Positions 13,101-26,000 of a stretch of 64,000 bases of DNA are shown here, piece after piece (positions within the stretch are counted from its first letter, which is position 1; each line of letters opens with the position of its first letter). The notes under the pieces are model-generated. The model searched no databases, was not told the origin of the DNA, and was given only the letters and a program-made list of their open reading frames with translations. The DNA is from Manduca sexta (Eukaryota; Arthropoda; Insecta; Lepidoptera; Sphingidae): assembly GCF_014839805.1 (NCBI RefSeq), contig NC_051115.1, positions 1,238,600 through 1,302,599 on the forward strand, written 5' to 3'. Both the position numbers and the translations under genes were made by a program.

Positions 13101-16100
13101 GTGTGAAGTTTGCCTGCACTACAGCGTGGTGGACTAAGACCTAATCCCTCTTAGTAGTAGTAGTAGAGGCTCGTGCAGTGGAACAGTATATAATACAGGA
13201 CTGATATTGTGTATAATATAGTGTATACGTGCGTGAAAAAGTTTTGATATCTAGTAATAACTCACCTTGTAGAGAAATCGCATTGCGGACACTGGAATTC
13301 GACCATGATGGCGCCGGCTACACTATGTAATTCATTGAAGTGTTGCACCGCGCTGTATTCATCCTTATATCGCTTCTTGCATATTGTGCATTCGTACCTA
13401 GAACGAGAGTGGGTAACAACAATTATTGCGACATAAGACCCAGTAATGGACACACTATAGCATGTATGACAGAACGTGAAGTACTACGAATACTAACAAG
13501 GGGTTTCTACCAAATCTATCATTTAAGGGGTAATATTTCAGAAAAAAATTAATTTAGTATGTTTGTAACCGATTCCTTCTAAAAGCATTCGCTCGATTTC
13601 AATATTTTTTAAACAATTCAATTATTTAAGTAAATACACCTTCGGAGATGTCGTCTGCCATGTTCCTTCAGAGACGAGGCGGAACTCAGCACTGACTTGC
13701 ACAATTCGCATGTGAATCCCGTCTGCGAAATAAACACACAGTAATGGCACCAGTCTTGGACACTAAGCAGATTGCATATTTTTTATCCCGTAGATGAAGG
13801 CCTTTCAAAAAAATTCAATTTCCATTAGAATAACCGCTGCCTGTCAACTATATTATACAATGGACCATCGGAGGTTGTGTACGCGCAGGTGGGACTAAGA
13901 CTGCACCTTTTGTACGTTTTTAAGGATAAGGTACATTTACAATGCCTCTTGATGTAAGGAAATTATGGGTTTAATTCATAATCCAAATTATTTAAAGCAC
14001 ATTTAAGTTCAGTATAGTTTTCTTGTTATAGTACGAGATCCCACTGCAGAATTAGTGCACTCATCGAGTACATGTTAAAAACTACATTCTGACACATATT
14101 TATGCTTAGAAGAATATATATCTACTAGGTTGCCTATTAAAACTTGGCCGCAAATATTTTTAATTAAATTATTCTTAATTGATTTTTCGGAAAACATTTC
14201 ATTCATTTGTTTTTCAAATAAAATAGCGTCCACTTCATGACAATACACATAAAGACTCTGAAAAACCACGGTTGCTGTTGCGCACGTGGCCGCACCTCTT
14301 CGCAGCCAGGTGTAAGCAGGTATGACTATGATACATTTACTCGTTCATAATGTATATTTATTAGCTATATATCAAATTAAAGCTGAATTTTTTCTGTTGA
14401 TCATGATACACGGTTGCCTAATTAAATCTGGCCGCAAATAAGGGTTGCCGACTCTTAAAAATGATAAATATTGAAGGTAGAGTGAAAGAGAGCTAGCGCG
14501 TAATATTACCAGTCAGAAAAGGATAGCGAGTACTAGCTGTACGACACTTTTGAGCCATTGCGCATACGCCTGATGATCGTGTTCTCAACCACCAGTTAAA
14601 ACAATAGTAGATATAACTTAATAAATACTCAAAAAAGTCTTCTCAAAATGATAAATGTAAAAATTACCACAATAAATTACTATCCATTAAAAATAAAATT
14701 AGGGTTACTCACGTAAAATAAAATTTTATTGTGCAAGTACTGTTTGAGTAAATATTATATTTTATTCAATAACTTATTACATATAAATGAAGCATTTAAG
14801 TAACTCAAAAATTAAACAAACGTATCTTATCTATCCGTAAATTTTATTTAAAAATCTAAAGAACCATCAGAGCTTTCATTTTCACTATCATAGAAGCTAT
14901 CACTTTCATAACTTTCATCGCTAGAAATATCATAATCATCGTCATTATCGGAAGATTTATTCGTGGAATCACAGAGAACATTTTCAACTTGCATTGGAGC
15001 TGAATCTCCCAGAAACCATGTAGAATTCTTCTGTATCTTTATGCTTTAAAACTGTAATTTTTTTAAGACACACACACACACACACAACATCACGCATTTT
15101 ATCCCCGAAGGGGTATGCAGAAGCGCAACCATGGCACCCACTTTTCGCCAAGTGTGTTCCGTCCCATGATGTGATAGGGGGCGAGCCTATCGCCATATCG
15201 GGCATGAATTCCAGACTCCGGGCTGATACTGAGCAGGAAAACCCAAATATCACTTTGCCCGACCCGGGATTCGAACCTAGGACCTCAGAGCGCTGCCGTA
15301 CCGCGCATGCAGTACAACTACGCCACCGAGGCAGTCGTTTTTAAGACACGCTGTATGATATCCAAAGTCATAGGTAGATTCAATTGTTAATATAATATCA
15401 TTGTATTTATATTTTTTTACGACGAAATAATAACATTAGCAAACACTTTTTGAATGATGCATCATCAAAGTCAAGTACATTGCATTTTTTCTCACACAGA
15501 AAACACGCCTTCATCTTCATGAATTTTATTCGAAGTTTATTAACCCATTTAGCATCGGAATGTTTGCCGGCAAACATGACAGCTACATGACGTGTGTCAC
15601 GGGAATATAACCTTATTATGTACTACATGCTATGTATGTTATCCTTTTCTGACTGGTAATATAACGCGCTAGCTCTCTTTCACTCTACCTTCAATATTTA
15701 TCATTTTTAAGAGTCGGCAACCCTTATTTGCGGCCAGATTTAATTAGGCAACCGTGTATCATGATCAACAGAAAAATTCAGCTTTAATTTGATGTATAGC
15801 TAATAAATATACATTATGAACGAGTAAATGTATCATAGTCATACCTGCTTACACCTGGCTGCGAAGAGGTGCGGCCACGTGCGCAACGGCAACCGTGGTT
15901 TTTCAGAGTCTTTATGTGTATTGTCATGAAGTGGACGATATTTTTTTTGAAAAACAAATGAATGAAATGTTTTCCGAAAAATCAAGTAACAATAATTTAA
16001 TTAAAAATATTTGCGGCCAAGTTTTAATAGGCAACCTAGTAGATATATATTCTTCTAAGCATAAATGTGTGTAAGAATGTAGTTTTTAACATATACTCGA

Positions 16101-19100
16101 TGAGCGCACTAATTCTGCAGCGGGATCTTAGACTATTACTGACTGCCTTGTACGAAGATTGCATTTTATGTGGATATCCTTTCCTTATTTATATGGATTA
16201 CCTAAGGTTTCAGATCCCCTATAATAATCGAGACTGCGTACCCTTGGGTCTTGAACTACACACTATTCTTCTTATGCTCGCACGGTCTCCACACTGAATG
16301 CACACCCGCTCGGGGGAACATTTGTGGCGGCCCTAGGCACACAGTTAAATATACCTCATGGTTGCTAATTTACATTGAGGCCTATAAGGTCTCGCGAACA
16401 TTTCCTAGCATTCTCCCCTCCGCCCATCCTAAGGTTCCTTTTTCTTCCCCTGCTATCCCCTCCCACCTTTCCTCCAGGGCCATGCAGTTGCTAAGCCAGG
16501 GGATCCTAACATTCGCAAGTTTTCCCCGGTGTTGACTACGTGATCAGATACACAAAAAACCTTATTATGCTGCTTCTCGACATGACTCTTCCACGCCATC
16601 TCGAACTCAAAGCCGACAACGCAGCTCTCACATTTGTACGGCAGCCGGAGGTACTTCTCCTCTCGGCTCAACTCCCTTCTCTCTTCCAACATCTCTTGCT
16701 CGGTGAGAGTGACTGTGCGAAGTTTGCCGGCGTACTTCTGTTCAATTGTTTGTGTTGCTGAACGCTTTTTAGGTACCTTATCCTGCAAGCAATAAGAGTT
16801 TTATTAACTCCAGACATGAGTGCAGCAAATGCTTTTTGTATCTAGACTAGTAGCGTAATGTGATCTTTAATAAGTGCTCAGCAAAGTGACGTCGCTGCAC
16901 CTCATGGTAAGTGGAGTGGTCCAATATGTCGACTGACGAGAGATGATTACCCCTCAACAGTCGACACAATTATGCCTGTTGGAACCGGATATACACAGGC
17001 TGGTCCCGGAACGCGACACATGTGGGCCACTGTGGCGGGTTTTAACACCTTGATTAAGGCAGTTGCTCCGGGCGGATATAAAATATATCCTACCTCTAGC
17101 AAAAAAAGTAGACTATAAAAATCACATTACTACCTTCTTTAGTTCCTTTCTCTTTCTTTTCCTTTGCTTCTTAACTTCTGCCAGAGGCACATCCTGGTCA
17201 GAGGAATCGCGTTCCACCTTCACCTCTGTAGCTATGTCAAAATGGACCTTATTACCATCACACTGCACCTCATTATCGCTTTTACAATCATCATCCATTG
17301 AATTTTCGTTTTTAAAATCATCATAGTTCACTGATGTCGTTTCAGTTTTTGATACTTGCAGATGATGGAATTTTGATACTTTGATATCCGGTCTCTGTCA
17401 ATGTTAGATAATATTATTTATTAAATAATTTTACCCTTTGAGAGGCAGAGGCGAATTTAATGCACACAGTTTTCGCCGTGTTTTTCGTCCCATAAAGTAA
17501 TGACACATACACACACGCACGCACCTATCGCCATATTGGGTACAAAATCCATACTCTGGGCTGATATTGGGCAGAAAAACCCAAATATCACTTTGTCCGA
17601 CACGGGATTCAAACCCAGGACCTGTGAGGTGGTCGCTATCCGGGCGGATATAAAATATATCCTACCACCAGCACAATCATTCATCACTGAAGGTGAAAAT
17701 ATTGTAATCCTTATTCACAAACAGCTATTGTTTTAATTTATTTTTTGTTTCATTACTTATAGTAACTGAGCTTTTTGACACCTTATGTACGGTGGTTGCT
17801 ATCTGGGCAGATATAAAAACCTCTTAAGGCGATACCTCAAGGTCCATTTTCATACATTTTGTTTCGGCTTTAATCTGGGTAACTAAACAAGTATTGGCAA
17901 GTTAAGAATTTAAATTCACGTCTAGTTAGTGATTAGTTCTCGCAGTTGAAAGAAAAATGTAAAAATAATTAATAATCATGGATATTTCGGCCTTTAAAAT
18001 TTAATATGACGAAATTTTAAAGGCAGAAATATCCATGATTATTAATTATTTTTTCATTTTTCTTTCAACTGCGAGAACTAATCACTAACTAGACGTGAAT
18101 TTAAATTCTTAACTTGCCAATACTTGTTTAGTTACCCAGATTAAAGCCGAAACAAAATGTATGAAAATGGACCTTGAGGTATCGCCTTAAAGTAATTTAC
18201 CTGCTCATTCAAAACTAAGACACTCTCTTCAACTTGGCATTTGAATTTGTCTATTTTTTCCAACATTCTGTGGCATAATACGCATACAAAGTTGTTTGGG
18301 GACTCCATCTGTTAAAGAAGTTAATTTTTAATTTAAATTAAGAATTTTTTTATTTAAAATATACAGATGGTGTTATAATTAATATATTTTATGACATACA
18401 TAATAATAAAACATGTTTGCTTAAAAAAAATTAAGAACACTACACATATATACACTGCTAGGTTACTGGTATTCCACTGGACTCGCTATCCTGAGACATG
18501 AGAAGTTAGTTTCAATATGTCCAGCAGTTACACTGGCTACAATGTTCTTAAACCAGAACACAACATATACTTGACACAGCTGCTTGTCGGCAGAAATAGA
18601 CATTGCGGTGGTACCTACTCAGGCGGACTCTCACATATGTGAGACCTTCCATCAGTCAATGTACATTTAATATAAAAAATAGTGGTTATTTTTATATTAA
18701 AAGGCATATAATTTTTTTATTTATTTATTTTAGGCACTATTTTTATTAAAAGTCAAAAGATTTTGTAATATTCCCATATAAGGTTTCTACATTTTTTTAT
18801 TAATAAGGACTTAGAATACAGTTGAGCAAATTCACTCCATACAACTGACATTAGAAGGTCAAAAAAGGTCCTTACCTAAAGAATTCATTTAACAATACTG
18901 TTTGAAATAATTCGGCCATTTTTAGTGTATGTAAAATGATCTAATAATGAGATAAGTTGGTCTAAATTCTTATCAAATTTATTATTCGTTAATTATTGTC
19001 ATAAATAAGACGACTTAACATGTTATGGAAACTATAAATATATATTATTCATGTCGGCCATTTTGACAACATGCCAATACACTTCGTTCCAACTGTAATA

Positions 19101-19365
19101 GCTATTTTACTGTAAATATGAATGAAACTAACAAGAATATGAACGTTATATGTAATTATAACATGTTTCTAGATATATTAAGCATATATCTTACCTTATA
19201 TTTGAAAAAACATTCCAAAAAAGAGGAATGTTTACATGATAATAAATTGACGAATACATTTTTACGGGAAAGACAACAAACACAGAAGGTTCCGATGGAT
19301 ATTTCTTCAATATTTTCGTCACTTCCAACATATTCAGGCAAAGTAATATCAAGAAATTGAGACAT
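10158..19365 (-). CDS. Gene B: ZAD-C2H2 zinc-finger protein, 11 fingers, complete
   Basis: Exons (minus): 19365-19195, 18308-18201, 17394-17134, 16782-16561, 13722-13640, 13397-13266, 12956-12849, 12513-12298, 11686-11575, 10990-10886, 10307-10158 (TAG). They sum to 1668 nt, 555 aa plus stop, with all phases matching. ZAD halves are [13 protein letters not shown] (exon 1) and [13 protein letters not shown] (exon 2). Exon 3 is acidic with VKVERD and ends in [13 protein letters not shown], an NLS-like stretch. Exon 4 has the linker ([15 protein letters not shown]) and finger 1 (CESC). Fingers 2-11 follow; introns cut fingers 3/4, 5, 9 and 10 internally. Only the last two are joined by a classic TGERP linker. 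The exon 4 donor is GTTTTTT, lying in an abutting repeat. Start MSQF has A at -3; an in-frame ATG at 19407 is an alternative. A possible AATAAA lies at 9933-9928. Exon 1 faces gene C across about 650 bp. Confidence 0.92.
10528..10849 (+). mobile_element. SINE family 1, full length
   Basis: tRNA-like head (GCGACAGCCTAGTTGG, box B GGTTCAAAACCC). Exact 17-bp target duplication ATCATTATTTATCCCGA at 10511 and 10850, so a fairly recent insertion. Lies in the last intron of gene B. Confidence 0.85.
13005..13208 (+). mobile_element. SINE family 1, 5'-truncated
   Basis: Between exons 12956 and 13266 of gene B; antisense to the gene. Confidence 0.65.
14036..16128. mobile_element. DNA element with ~490-bp terminal inverted repeats
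   Basis: Arms 14036-14525 and 15640-16128 are near-identical inverted copies, with outer ends AGATCCC / GGGATCT. The interior (minus) has two ORF remnants: a cysteine-containing piece near 15590-15400 ([17 protein letters not shown]) and an acidic C-terminus near 14990-14850 ending DGSLDF. A SINE has inserted in the middle. I do not recognise the superfamily. It lies in the intron of gene B between exons 16561 and 13722. Confidence 0.75.
15063..15336 (-). mobile_element. tRNA-derived SINE (family 2) nested in the inverted-repeat element
   Basis: Minus strand starts GACTGCCTCGGTGGCGTAGT (box A-like) with box B GGTTCGAATCCC, ends in (TG)n. Flanked by about 12 bp TTTTTAAGACAC on each side, a target duplication. 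Confidence 0.75.
16470..16560. repeat. Repeat tail abutting the gene B exon 4 donor
   Basis: CTAAGCCAGGGGATCCTAAC ... GTTGAC ... GATACACAAAAAAC resembles 27468-27545 (CTAAGCTGGGGGATTCCAGC ... GTTGACG ... GATACACAAAAAAA). Its A-rich end meets the exon exactly at 16561. Confidence 0.6.
16868..17102 (+). repeat. Dispersed repeat family R4
   Basis: Carries CCTGTTGGAACCGGATATAC and CGGGCGGATATAAAATATAT. Other copies: 700-865(-), 7130-7265(+), 12080-12275(-), 17625-17680(+), 21935-22165(-), 25365-25560(-), 37230-37462(+). Confidence 0.65.
17460..17640 (-). mobile_element. SINE family 2, partial
   Basis: Shares TTTCGTCCCATAAAG and the GGGATTCAAACCCAGGACCT box-B block with the copy at 15063. Confidence 0.6.
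17824..18193. mobile_element. Palindromic MITE with TTAA ends (piggyBac-like)
   Basis: Two near-perfect arms of about 180 bp meet near 18000. Outer ends TTAAGGCGATACCTCAAGG and CCTTGAGGTATCGCCTTAA. TTAA at both ends fits piggyBac-type target sites. In gene B intron 2. Confidence 0.75.
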
Positions 19366-20016
19366 ATTTATTTGAAAATACTCTTGTGTTCTGATGAAAA
19401 ATAACACCTCTCAGTACATTCCATTTCACATAATTATTTATTACTATCTTAGTAAAAAAACGAGGCTCCGTTCAGAAAATATTATCTTACTTTTTTTTTA
19501 CAATAGAATTGATTAAAAGCTTATGTATTCTTTTTTTTATTTGTAGATAATTTTGACGATTTTGCAATTATTACTATATTTTTTTTAGCAAGAGTAATTA
19601 ATAATTATAAGATACTTACGGTGCGTTGTGGAACGTTAGTATTATGCGTTTTATTATTTGTAGATGAGAAGAGAACTAAAATTATAGATTTTCTATAATC
19701 GGCTACTTAAGTGTATAGAAAGTAAAAGGTATAGTTTTTTGCCTATTTTAGCGTAAGTTTTGTATCTATAAATATGTGTGAATTGAAAGGAAAATAATCA
19801 TCATTGATTGATTACTATATGATAAATTCATGTTAACAATAACAAAACGCATCATGACAGGCTTTCACTTGGCTTGACAATTGAACAATCTATAAAAAAT
19901 GAATACTGTCGAAGAACTATAGCATTTTTTTATCGCAATAATATTTTTTTTTATATTTTACACGGAATTCCTTAACAAATTATGAATTAAAGTGCAATTA
20001 TTTTTCAATACCGATC
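19366..20016. promoter_or_regulatory. Head-to-head intergenic region of genes B and C
   Basis: About 650 bp of AT-rich DNA between the start codons of B (minus) and C (plus), without recognisable repeats. No TATA box or clear factor site was identified. Promoter function is inferred from position. Confidence 0.4.
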
Positions 20017-23000
20017 ATGATGGAGGCAGCAGGGGAGAGTATTTGCGCTGCTTGTCTTAGCATCGGAAGGAAAATGATACTAGTAGATGATTACTCGAAG
20101 AAGCAGTGTTTTATGAATATTATAAATGAAATACCTGTAAGTATGCAATCAATTGTTATTGTTATAATTGTAGATTTATGGGGATTGGTAAAGCTGCTTG
20201 AGTAACTTAATAGACGTAATGATGGCTGCAAAATGAGGAGCCGAATTATTTACGCTGCGGCACCGAACGCGTCACACTTTTTCGGGATAAAAAGTAGCCT
20301 ATATTATTCAGAAATAAAATAACTTTCTATTAGTGATTATTAGTTTGTTTGAACACGCTAATCTCGAGAACTCCTAAAGTTATTTCGTTTTTTCTTTTCA
20401 CTAATAAGATGTCACATTACTGCTGAACAGAGGTGGCTTCCGTGGTTGGCGAACCGGGCAACTTAGTTCTTGAAAGAGCTTTTTTACGATCTTACCTATA
20501 AAACTGTTAAAACTGAAGAACTTTTTTTTCTCTGCCCGGGGCCTTGTATGCTTTAGGGCTGCCACTGCTCTTAAGTGTATAGCATTTCATACAAATATAT
20601 ATATTTTTTAAGACGTTTATTATAATTGTCAATATAACTTTATCATAATTGTTACTAATTTTGTAAAACTATGTTAGTAACATTATACATGAAAGTTTAA
20701 AAAGAATGTATGTATAATAATAAGGAAAATATGTACTTATACCTAAATACATTCCCACATCAAGCCATGAATGTTTTTGCATGTAAATCAAATCATCAGC
20801 AGGAAGTCCCACCTATCTGCCCTCATGGTAACATTAGTGTTGGGACTGCAGCGCACACGCAACATTAACAATGCACAGTGTTTATGCTGATGGGTTTTTT
20901 TTTCGCACAGTTTGAGCCACAGACATTTTTTAATATGTTTCTATCTTTAGATGCGGATACCAAATAAGCTACTGATATGTTGGGAGTGCAATGCCATCAT
21001 TACTAGGTTTATTAAGTTCAAGGACCAAGTGAAACAATCCTATGTTATTTTCCTCGAGTATATTAATAAGGTATGTACTATGTTCCCTTCTTATTAACCT
21101 ACTCTACTGTGTGGTCAGTGTATAAATATGTTAATTGCTAACCCCCTTATTTATAGGGCCGTTGTCATAGGGCCGTTGTGATTGGCTAATAATGTTGTAT
21201 CTGAATATTAGCCAATCACAACGGCCCTATGTCTACGCACTGCAAAGGCCATGCCGTCAGCACTGAGAAACAGACTTGTTATCACAGCTTTACTCTGTCC
21301 TTAGATAAAAAATGTCTATGAATAAGGGGGTACGGGTATAGCCAGCTTATAAATTTGGAGAGCACAGTCTCAAATTTTAATCCAAGAAGGAGGCAAAGTG
21401 AAAATTTTATTTACATAATTCTAATTTAACATAAGTATGTATTTGCCCTTCAACCTGCCTATGGCCATGCCTACATGAGTGCTATAGGGGGGTGCAAATA
21501 GTTGCAAGTCCACCCAGTTGCCCAGAAATAAATCACAAAAAATATAAGTCACTGAATAAATCTGCAACAATGAGAACTATCAATGACAGAGGTATTGTGA
21601 TAAAGCATTTTCAAAATTCCGTGTGATTTGAACTAAAAAAAAAATTTGCTATTATGTAGTATAGTGTGTAACTGCAAATGTATCTATCTAAATCTAATGT
21701 TGACGGCGTGCATGCATGCATAATAATCAGCCCCTGTTTCTATGTTTTTTTAATGTAGTTAAAAATTTTCAAAAACCATGTTTCTTAAGTCAATTAGCCT
21801 TTTAACCGCTGATATAAATGTAATTAAACAAAAGAAAACATTATATATAAAAAAAAATATTCACTTACGTATTTTTTTTATTTGATTCGAAAACTTATAG
21901 ATCATTTGCAAAAACTAATAAAGTAAACATACTATGAATGCTGGTGGTAGGATACATGTTATATCCGCCCGGATAGCGACCGTACACAAGGGTTAAAACC
22001 CGCCATAGTGGCCCACGTGCGTCGCGTTCCGGGATCAGCCTGTGTATATCCGGCTTCAACAGGCATAATTGTGTCGACTGCTGAATGTTAATCATCTCTC
22101 GTCAGACATTCTATTGCTCCCCACTTTACTTACCATCATGTGCAGAGGAGGTCATTGCTGTGCACTTATAAAAAGATACTAAAATGCACAAAAGAAAAAC
22201 ATTATTTTAAAACGAAAATAAAATACTTTATTTATCACGTAGGTGAACAAAGTTGCACTTATGATACGTCAAAACAAAGGATAAGAATAATTATTATTAT
22301 TTCTAAACGACTATTAAAATTACTTTTATAACTATGGACATTTTAAAACAAAATTAACAATTTCTATAATTTTAGACTGTACCTCTATCATCAATAAAAA
22401 CAAATTCAAAACTCTGCAACCATAAGCTGAAAACTGTATCATATCAACTCGGTATCGAACTGGACAACTTGAAACAGGAGGAGCCGAAGACATTGCAAAT
22501 AAAGGAGGAGGTTGACTTCTCCGACCATTCCGATGACAATCGTCTACTCATCGACTTCAAGAAGAATAAAATTGTTGCTGGAAAGGTATTTTATGAATGG
22601 AAATATTATCACTATTTACTAGTGCAATATTAGCGATAGAAAAGTAAGGAGTGGAATGGACTGCCGAGACGAATGTACTGGATCAAAAAAAAAAGCCTCT
22701 TTTCTAAAAATTATGTGTGTACTTGTGATTGCTTGCTTTAACGGTGAAGGAAAACATAGTGAGGAAACCTGAGAAGTTCTTTATAAGAATTTTGAGGGTG
22801 TGTGAAGTCTGCCCGCCCGTACTACAGCATGGTAGACTAAGGCCTTATCTCTCAGTAGTAGAGGAGTGCAGGAATGGGATAGTATATAATACAGGGCTGA
22901 TATTAGTATTATTTATTACAGGTGCAAACTTTTCCGATAAAGAAAAGAAAAATCAGTTACATATTTTTTCAGTGGATTTTTTAAAATCATTTCTTACTCC

Positions 23001-26000
23001 CTAATTATTTTACACAATATGCTGTTTGCGGTTTCGATAAGCATTTCTCATTATTTATATTGTAGCCAGTGTAACTACTGGACATAATAAGACTTAACAT
23101 CTCATGTCTCAGGATGGCGAGTGCAGTGGAATACCAAACAATACTTTGTAATTCAAGGTGTTGGTGTTTCTTCTGTTTATCGGTCGTATTGCTTACCATC
23201 AGGCGAACGGCAAGCCCATCTCGTCATTCAAAAAAACTGTATAAAAACCAACTTATATCTTACTCCACAACATGGTTTACCCACATGCAAAATATATTAT
23301 AAAAATAAATATTTTTAAGGTAAAAAAGAAAAAGAAGCGCAAAGAACTTCAAATGTATAAAGAGATAGAGTTGTCGGAGCAGGAGATTGCAGAAGAGAGA
23401 CGGCAGATGGCGCTGAGAGACGATTATGTGAACGCCATGTTTAGATGCGAGATGTGTTTGGAGACGTTTCCGAACGGAGACGATATGAAGGACCATGTAT
23501 ACGTTAAACATGAGTTGGTGAGTATTTGTGACAGATTCGAATATGCTATCTGTAAGGTTAAGTACATGTTAATGGTAAAAATAAGCCAATCAAAACTTAT
23601 CAGTATGTCACAATTTATTCTGATTAGTCTATTTGCAATGAGAGTGACGGTAGAAGGTAAAGTCATTTATAGGAATCGGTCATCAGTGTCCTAAACCCAT
23701 AGAAATATGGATTGAAGTGAGCCTTCATATACCTATCAAGTGAATATCGGTAAATGCGAACGCGCTCACACACTCTCACACGCACTCACCCAAACTCACT
23801 CGCACTCACCCTCATTCACTCACACTCACACGCACTCATCCACACTCACTCGCACTCACCCACACCCACTCACAGTCACACACACGTACGTACACACAAG
23901 TAGTTGTGGCGTTTATCAAAAACCTATTTACGTTTAAATCATATTTACTTTCAGAACGCTTCAAACTTCAAATGCAGCGTGTGCGAATGCTCCTTCAGTT
24001 CCGAAGTATCGTTCAACTACCACAAGAAGAAGCACAAGCGTCGGTACCAGTGCGCGTTGTGCGGGACCAAGCATGCCACCAAACGCAGCGCCAGCAAACA
24101 TTACGGGAATGCCCACTGGACGTATGAGAGCTTTGTCATACTTGTACTGTATTAGTCTATATCGATTAACAATATTGGAATTAAGAGGGTAAGCGGCGAT
24201 AGCCTAGTTGGTTGTGGAACGGACTGCTGAGACGAATGTCCGCAGGTTTAAAACCCAAACACACCTCTGACTTTTCTAAAAAATTATGTGTGTATTTTTA
24301 GTGAATTATCGCTTGCTTTAACGGTGAAGGAAAACATCGTGAGGAAATCTGCATACCTAAGAAGTTCTCTATAGGAATTTCGAAGATGTGTGAAGTCTGC
24401 CCGCACTACAGCGTGGTGGACTAAAGCCTAATCCCTCTCAGTACTAGAGGAGGCCCGTGCCCAACAGTGGGACAGTATATAATACAGGGCTGATATTATA
24501 TTATATAATTATGAGGGTGTTGATGGGATGTTTGAACGAATATACCAGTTAGCAATCGATTCACGTACACTACAATATTAACACTAAACAAGCAAATTTA
24601 TTCAGTGACTTATATTTTTTGGGATTTATTTTTGGGGAGGGGGGTGCATTTGCACCTACTTGCACCCCCCCTCCCGGCGCCCATTCTAATAATATTATAA
24701 ATGCGAGGATGTATGTATGTATGTTTCTTCCTCTTTCACGAAGAAAGTATTGAACTGATTTGGATGAAACTTTACAGTAATATTGTTTATACATCAGAAT
24801 AACACATAGGCTACAATTTATAATGATTTTGTGTAATTTGGTAATACTATAACGATACATATCAAGTAAGTCGGAAAAAAAATTATCCCACTAAACTCCT
24901 TTACGCGTGCGAAGCCGCGAGCAAAAGCTAGTAAGTATATGTATATGTGTGAAGTCTGCCCGCACTACAGCGTGGTGGACTTATCTTGACCTTCTCAGTA
25001 TAGGAGTCACTTGCAACAGTAACACAGAATATCATCTAGGACTAGTTTTATTATAATTTATTGCATATAATTGGCCGATGTTTTTTTCAGTTCCAATATA
25101 ATACAACTATCAACTAAAGATCAAGAGATGTTTGGAAAAACTGAATGTATAGAAGAATTAGAAGAGTAAGTATTTTAATATCGTTAAAATAATAAATAAA
25201 ATAAACAAAACAAAATACATTAACTCACCAGTGTAGTTGCGAGCCTGCGAACTACACTGGTGTTTTAAATCGCGCAATGTGAGTACAGTAACACACGCCA
25301 CGTGTGTCAAAACGAGCGTTACAGCACAGCTCGGTCAAACACATATGGTGTTAGGATGTCTTTGTCCACCGGTATAGCGACCATGGTAGAAAATGTGTAA
25401 AACCCCCCGTAGTGGCCTAAGTGACTTACGTTCTGGTATTAATATTTCCAGTTCATATAAGCTGGAATTTTGTACTGGCGAAGGATAATCATTTCTTGTC
25501 AGTAAACCCATTACCTAGTTACCACTCTACTTGAAATCAGGTGTATGGAGGGTCATGGGTGGCTTTAGGGGGAGGCGAGCCGGGCAACCGCCCAGGGCCT
25601 CGCGCCTACAGGGGCCTCGCGCGCGATGCTTTGGAGGACTTTTTTTACGATCTTACCAAGAAAACTGTTAAAACCGCGGAATTTTGTTGCGCCGTCCGGG
25701 GCAACGCGTTGTATTTTTGATTTCGCCTGGGGCCTCGCGTCCACCGAGGCCGTCACTGGGGAGAGTCACGTTACAGTACGCGTACAAAAAACTAGTGCTT
25801 TAATATGCATGCATATTTCGGCCTTTAAAATTTCGTCATATTAAATTTTAAAGCCCGAAATATCCATGATTATTAATTATTTTTACGTTTTTCTTTCAAC
25901 TGCGAGAACTAATCACTAACTAGACGTGAATTTAAATTCTTTACTTGTCAATACTTGTTTAGTTACCCAGATTAAAGGTGAAACAAAATGTATGAAAATG

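Noticed and set aside
25565..25844. Paired ORFs in a GC-rich patch
   Set aside because: Part of a repeat also hinted at 20440-20560 (GGGCCTTG/CTTTTTTACGATCTTACC); no coding signature.
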